From an uncultured Prevotella sp. (lineage in GTDB: Bacteria > Bacteroidota > Bacteroidia > Bacteroidales > Bacteroidaceae): 64,000 nucleotides of DNA. Both the position numbers and the translations under genes were made by a program. Below are positions 63,698 through 64,000 of this stretch, piece after piece; positions within the stretch are counted from its first letter, which is position 1; each line of letters begins with the position of its first letter. The DNA lies in the NCBI GenBank assembly GCA_905236755.1, contig CAJOCR010000016.1:1-64000 (forward strand), written 5' to 3'. Under the pieces are notes generated by a model. The model had not been told where the DNA came from. It did not search any database and saw only the letters and a program-made list of their open reading frames with translations.

Positions 63698-64000
63698 ATG
63701 GGAATAAAGAAATCTGATAAGGCCAGTCTTGATAATCGCAGAACAACAGGATTTTTGTTGGGCTTGATATTTGTGTTGTCGCTTTGTTATGTAGGTCTTG
63801 AATTTACATCTCATGCTGACGATGCCAATTCTTCATCAGAATCATTTGATGATATGAGTGAAGATATAGAGATGTTGCCAGCTATGGACACGCATGATAT
63901 GATTGCTGCTGCGCCTGTTGCTGCACCTTCGGTAACAGAAAAACTAAAGGTCGTAGATACAGATCCTGATATTTCCAAGAAACTTAATCCAAATAATAGT
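63698..64000 (+). CDS. TonB-family energy transducer, N-terminal part (cut by window end)
   Basis: The frame stays open for 101 codons to the end of the window. It begins MGIKKSDKASLDNRRTTGFL, LGLIFVLSLCYVGLEFTS: a short cytoplasmic start and one membrane helix (about 18-37). An acidic then Pro/Ala-rich periplasmic stretch follows (ESFDDMSEDIEMLPAM, APVAAPSVTEKLKVV). This is the usual N-terminus of Bacteroidetes TonB proteins. The C-terminal TonB domain is outside the window. Confidence 0.85.
   Translation, partial: MGIKKSDKASLDNRRTTGFLLGLIFVLSLCYVGLEFTSHADDANSSSESFDDMSEDIEMLPAMDTHDMIAAAPVAAPSVTEKLKVVDTDPDISKKLNPNNS

Overview
The window reads as chromosomal DNA of a Bacteroidales bacterium, most likely Prevotella or a close relative. 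Supporting signs are a SusC/SusD pair, a fused MurF-alanine racemase, a type IX secretion protein (PorQ), a GGGtGRT/NifU-like pair, a BspA-type leucine-rich-repeat remnant, a 'smalltalk' microprotein, and repeated use of the Bacteroidetes promoter (TTTG, about 19-20 bp, TAnnTTTG). No rRNA, tRNA, CRISPR array, prophage or intact insertion sequence was seen. The species assignment is an inference.

Layout. 0.6-9 kb: an outer-membrane uptake locus (SusC, SusD, two surface lipoproteins, a periplasmic thioredoxin-like protein). 9-13 kb: a decayed MarR/DoxX operon, a DKNYY protein, and groES-groEL behind a sigma-54-like promoter. 13.4-21.3 kb: a sugar kinase fused to a RapZ C-terminal domain with a MurU-like uridylyltransferase, then guaA, mscL, gapA, miaA and a lipid kinase. 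21.4-27.1 kb: a Crp/Fnr regulator and a three-gene glycogen cluster whose GH57 member appears to have lost its catalytic residues. 27.4-28.9 kb: an ECF sigma factor, rpe and a microprotein. 29.2-36.8 kb: a complete trp operon in the order D-C-F-A-B-E-G behind a leader peptide with three consecutive Trp codons and an attenuator; repeats fill most spacers. 37-42.8 kb: an AT-rich accessory stretch with smalltalk and HU-like genes, a 210-bp structured element, an acyltransferase, a broken BspA gene, a GSCFA gene and palindromic repeats. 42.9-52.9 kb: murF-alr, an MFS transporter, a class II ribonucleotide reductase, folB, a cell-wall amidase and an MCE/MlaD protein. 53-64 kb: an M60 mucinase-type protease with a start-stop-coupled 53-aa ORF, dnaA, a DUF4919 protein, GGGtGRT/NifU-like, cmk-porQ, and the start of a TonB gene that runs off the window.

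The most distinctive signals are mostly non-coding. Degenerate 7-bp tandem repeats recur in many spacers and once inside the MurU-like gene. There are 11-bp repeats in three spacers, a roughly 90-bp palindromic element carrying a promoter in front of two unrelated genes, 95-bp palindromes, and a structured element at 39.5-39.7 kb. The most interesting protein is the kinase-RapZ fusion, which may couple amino-sugar sensing to cell-wall recycling.
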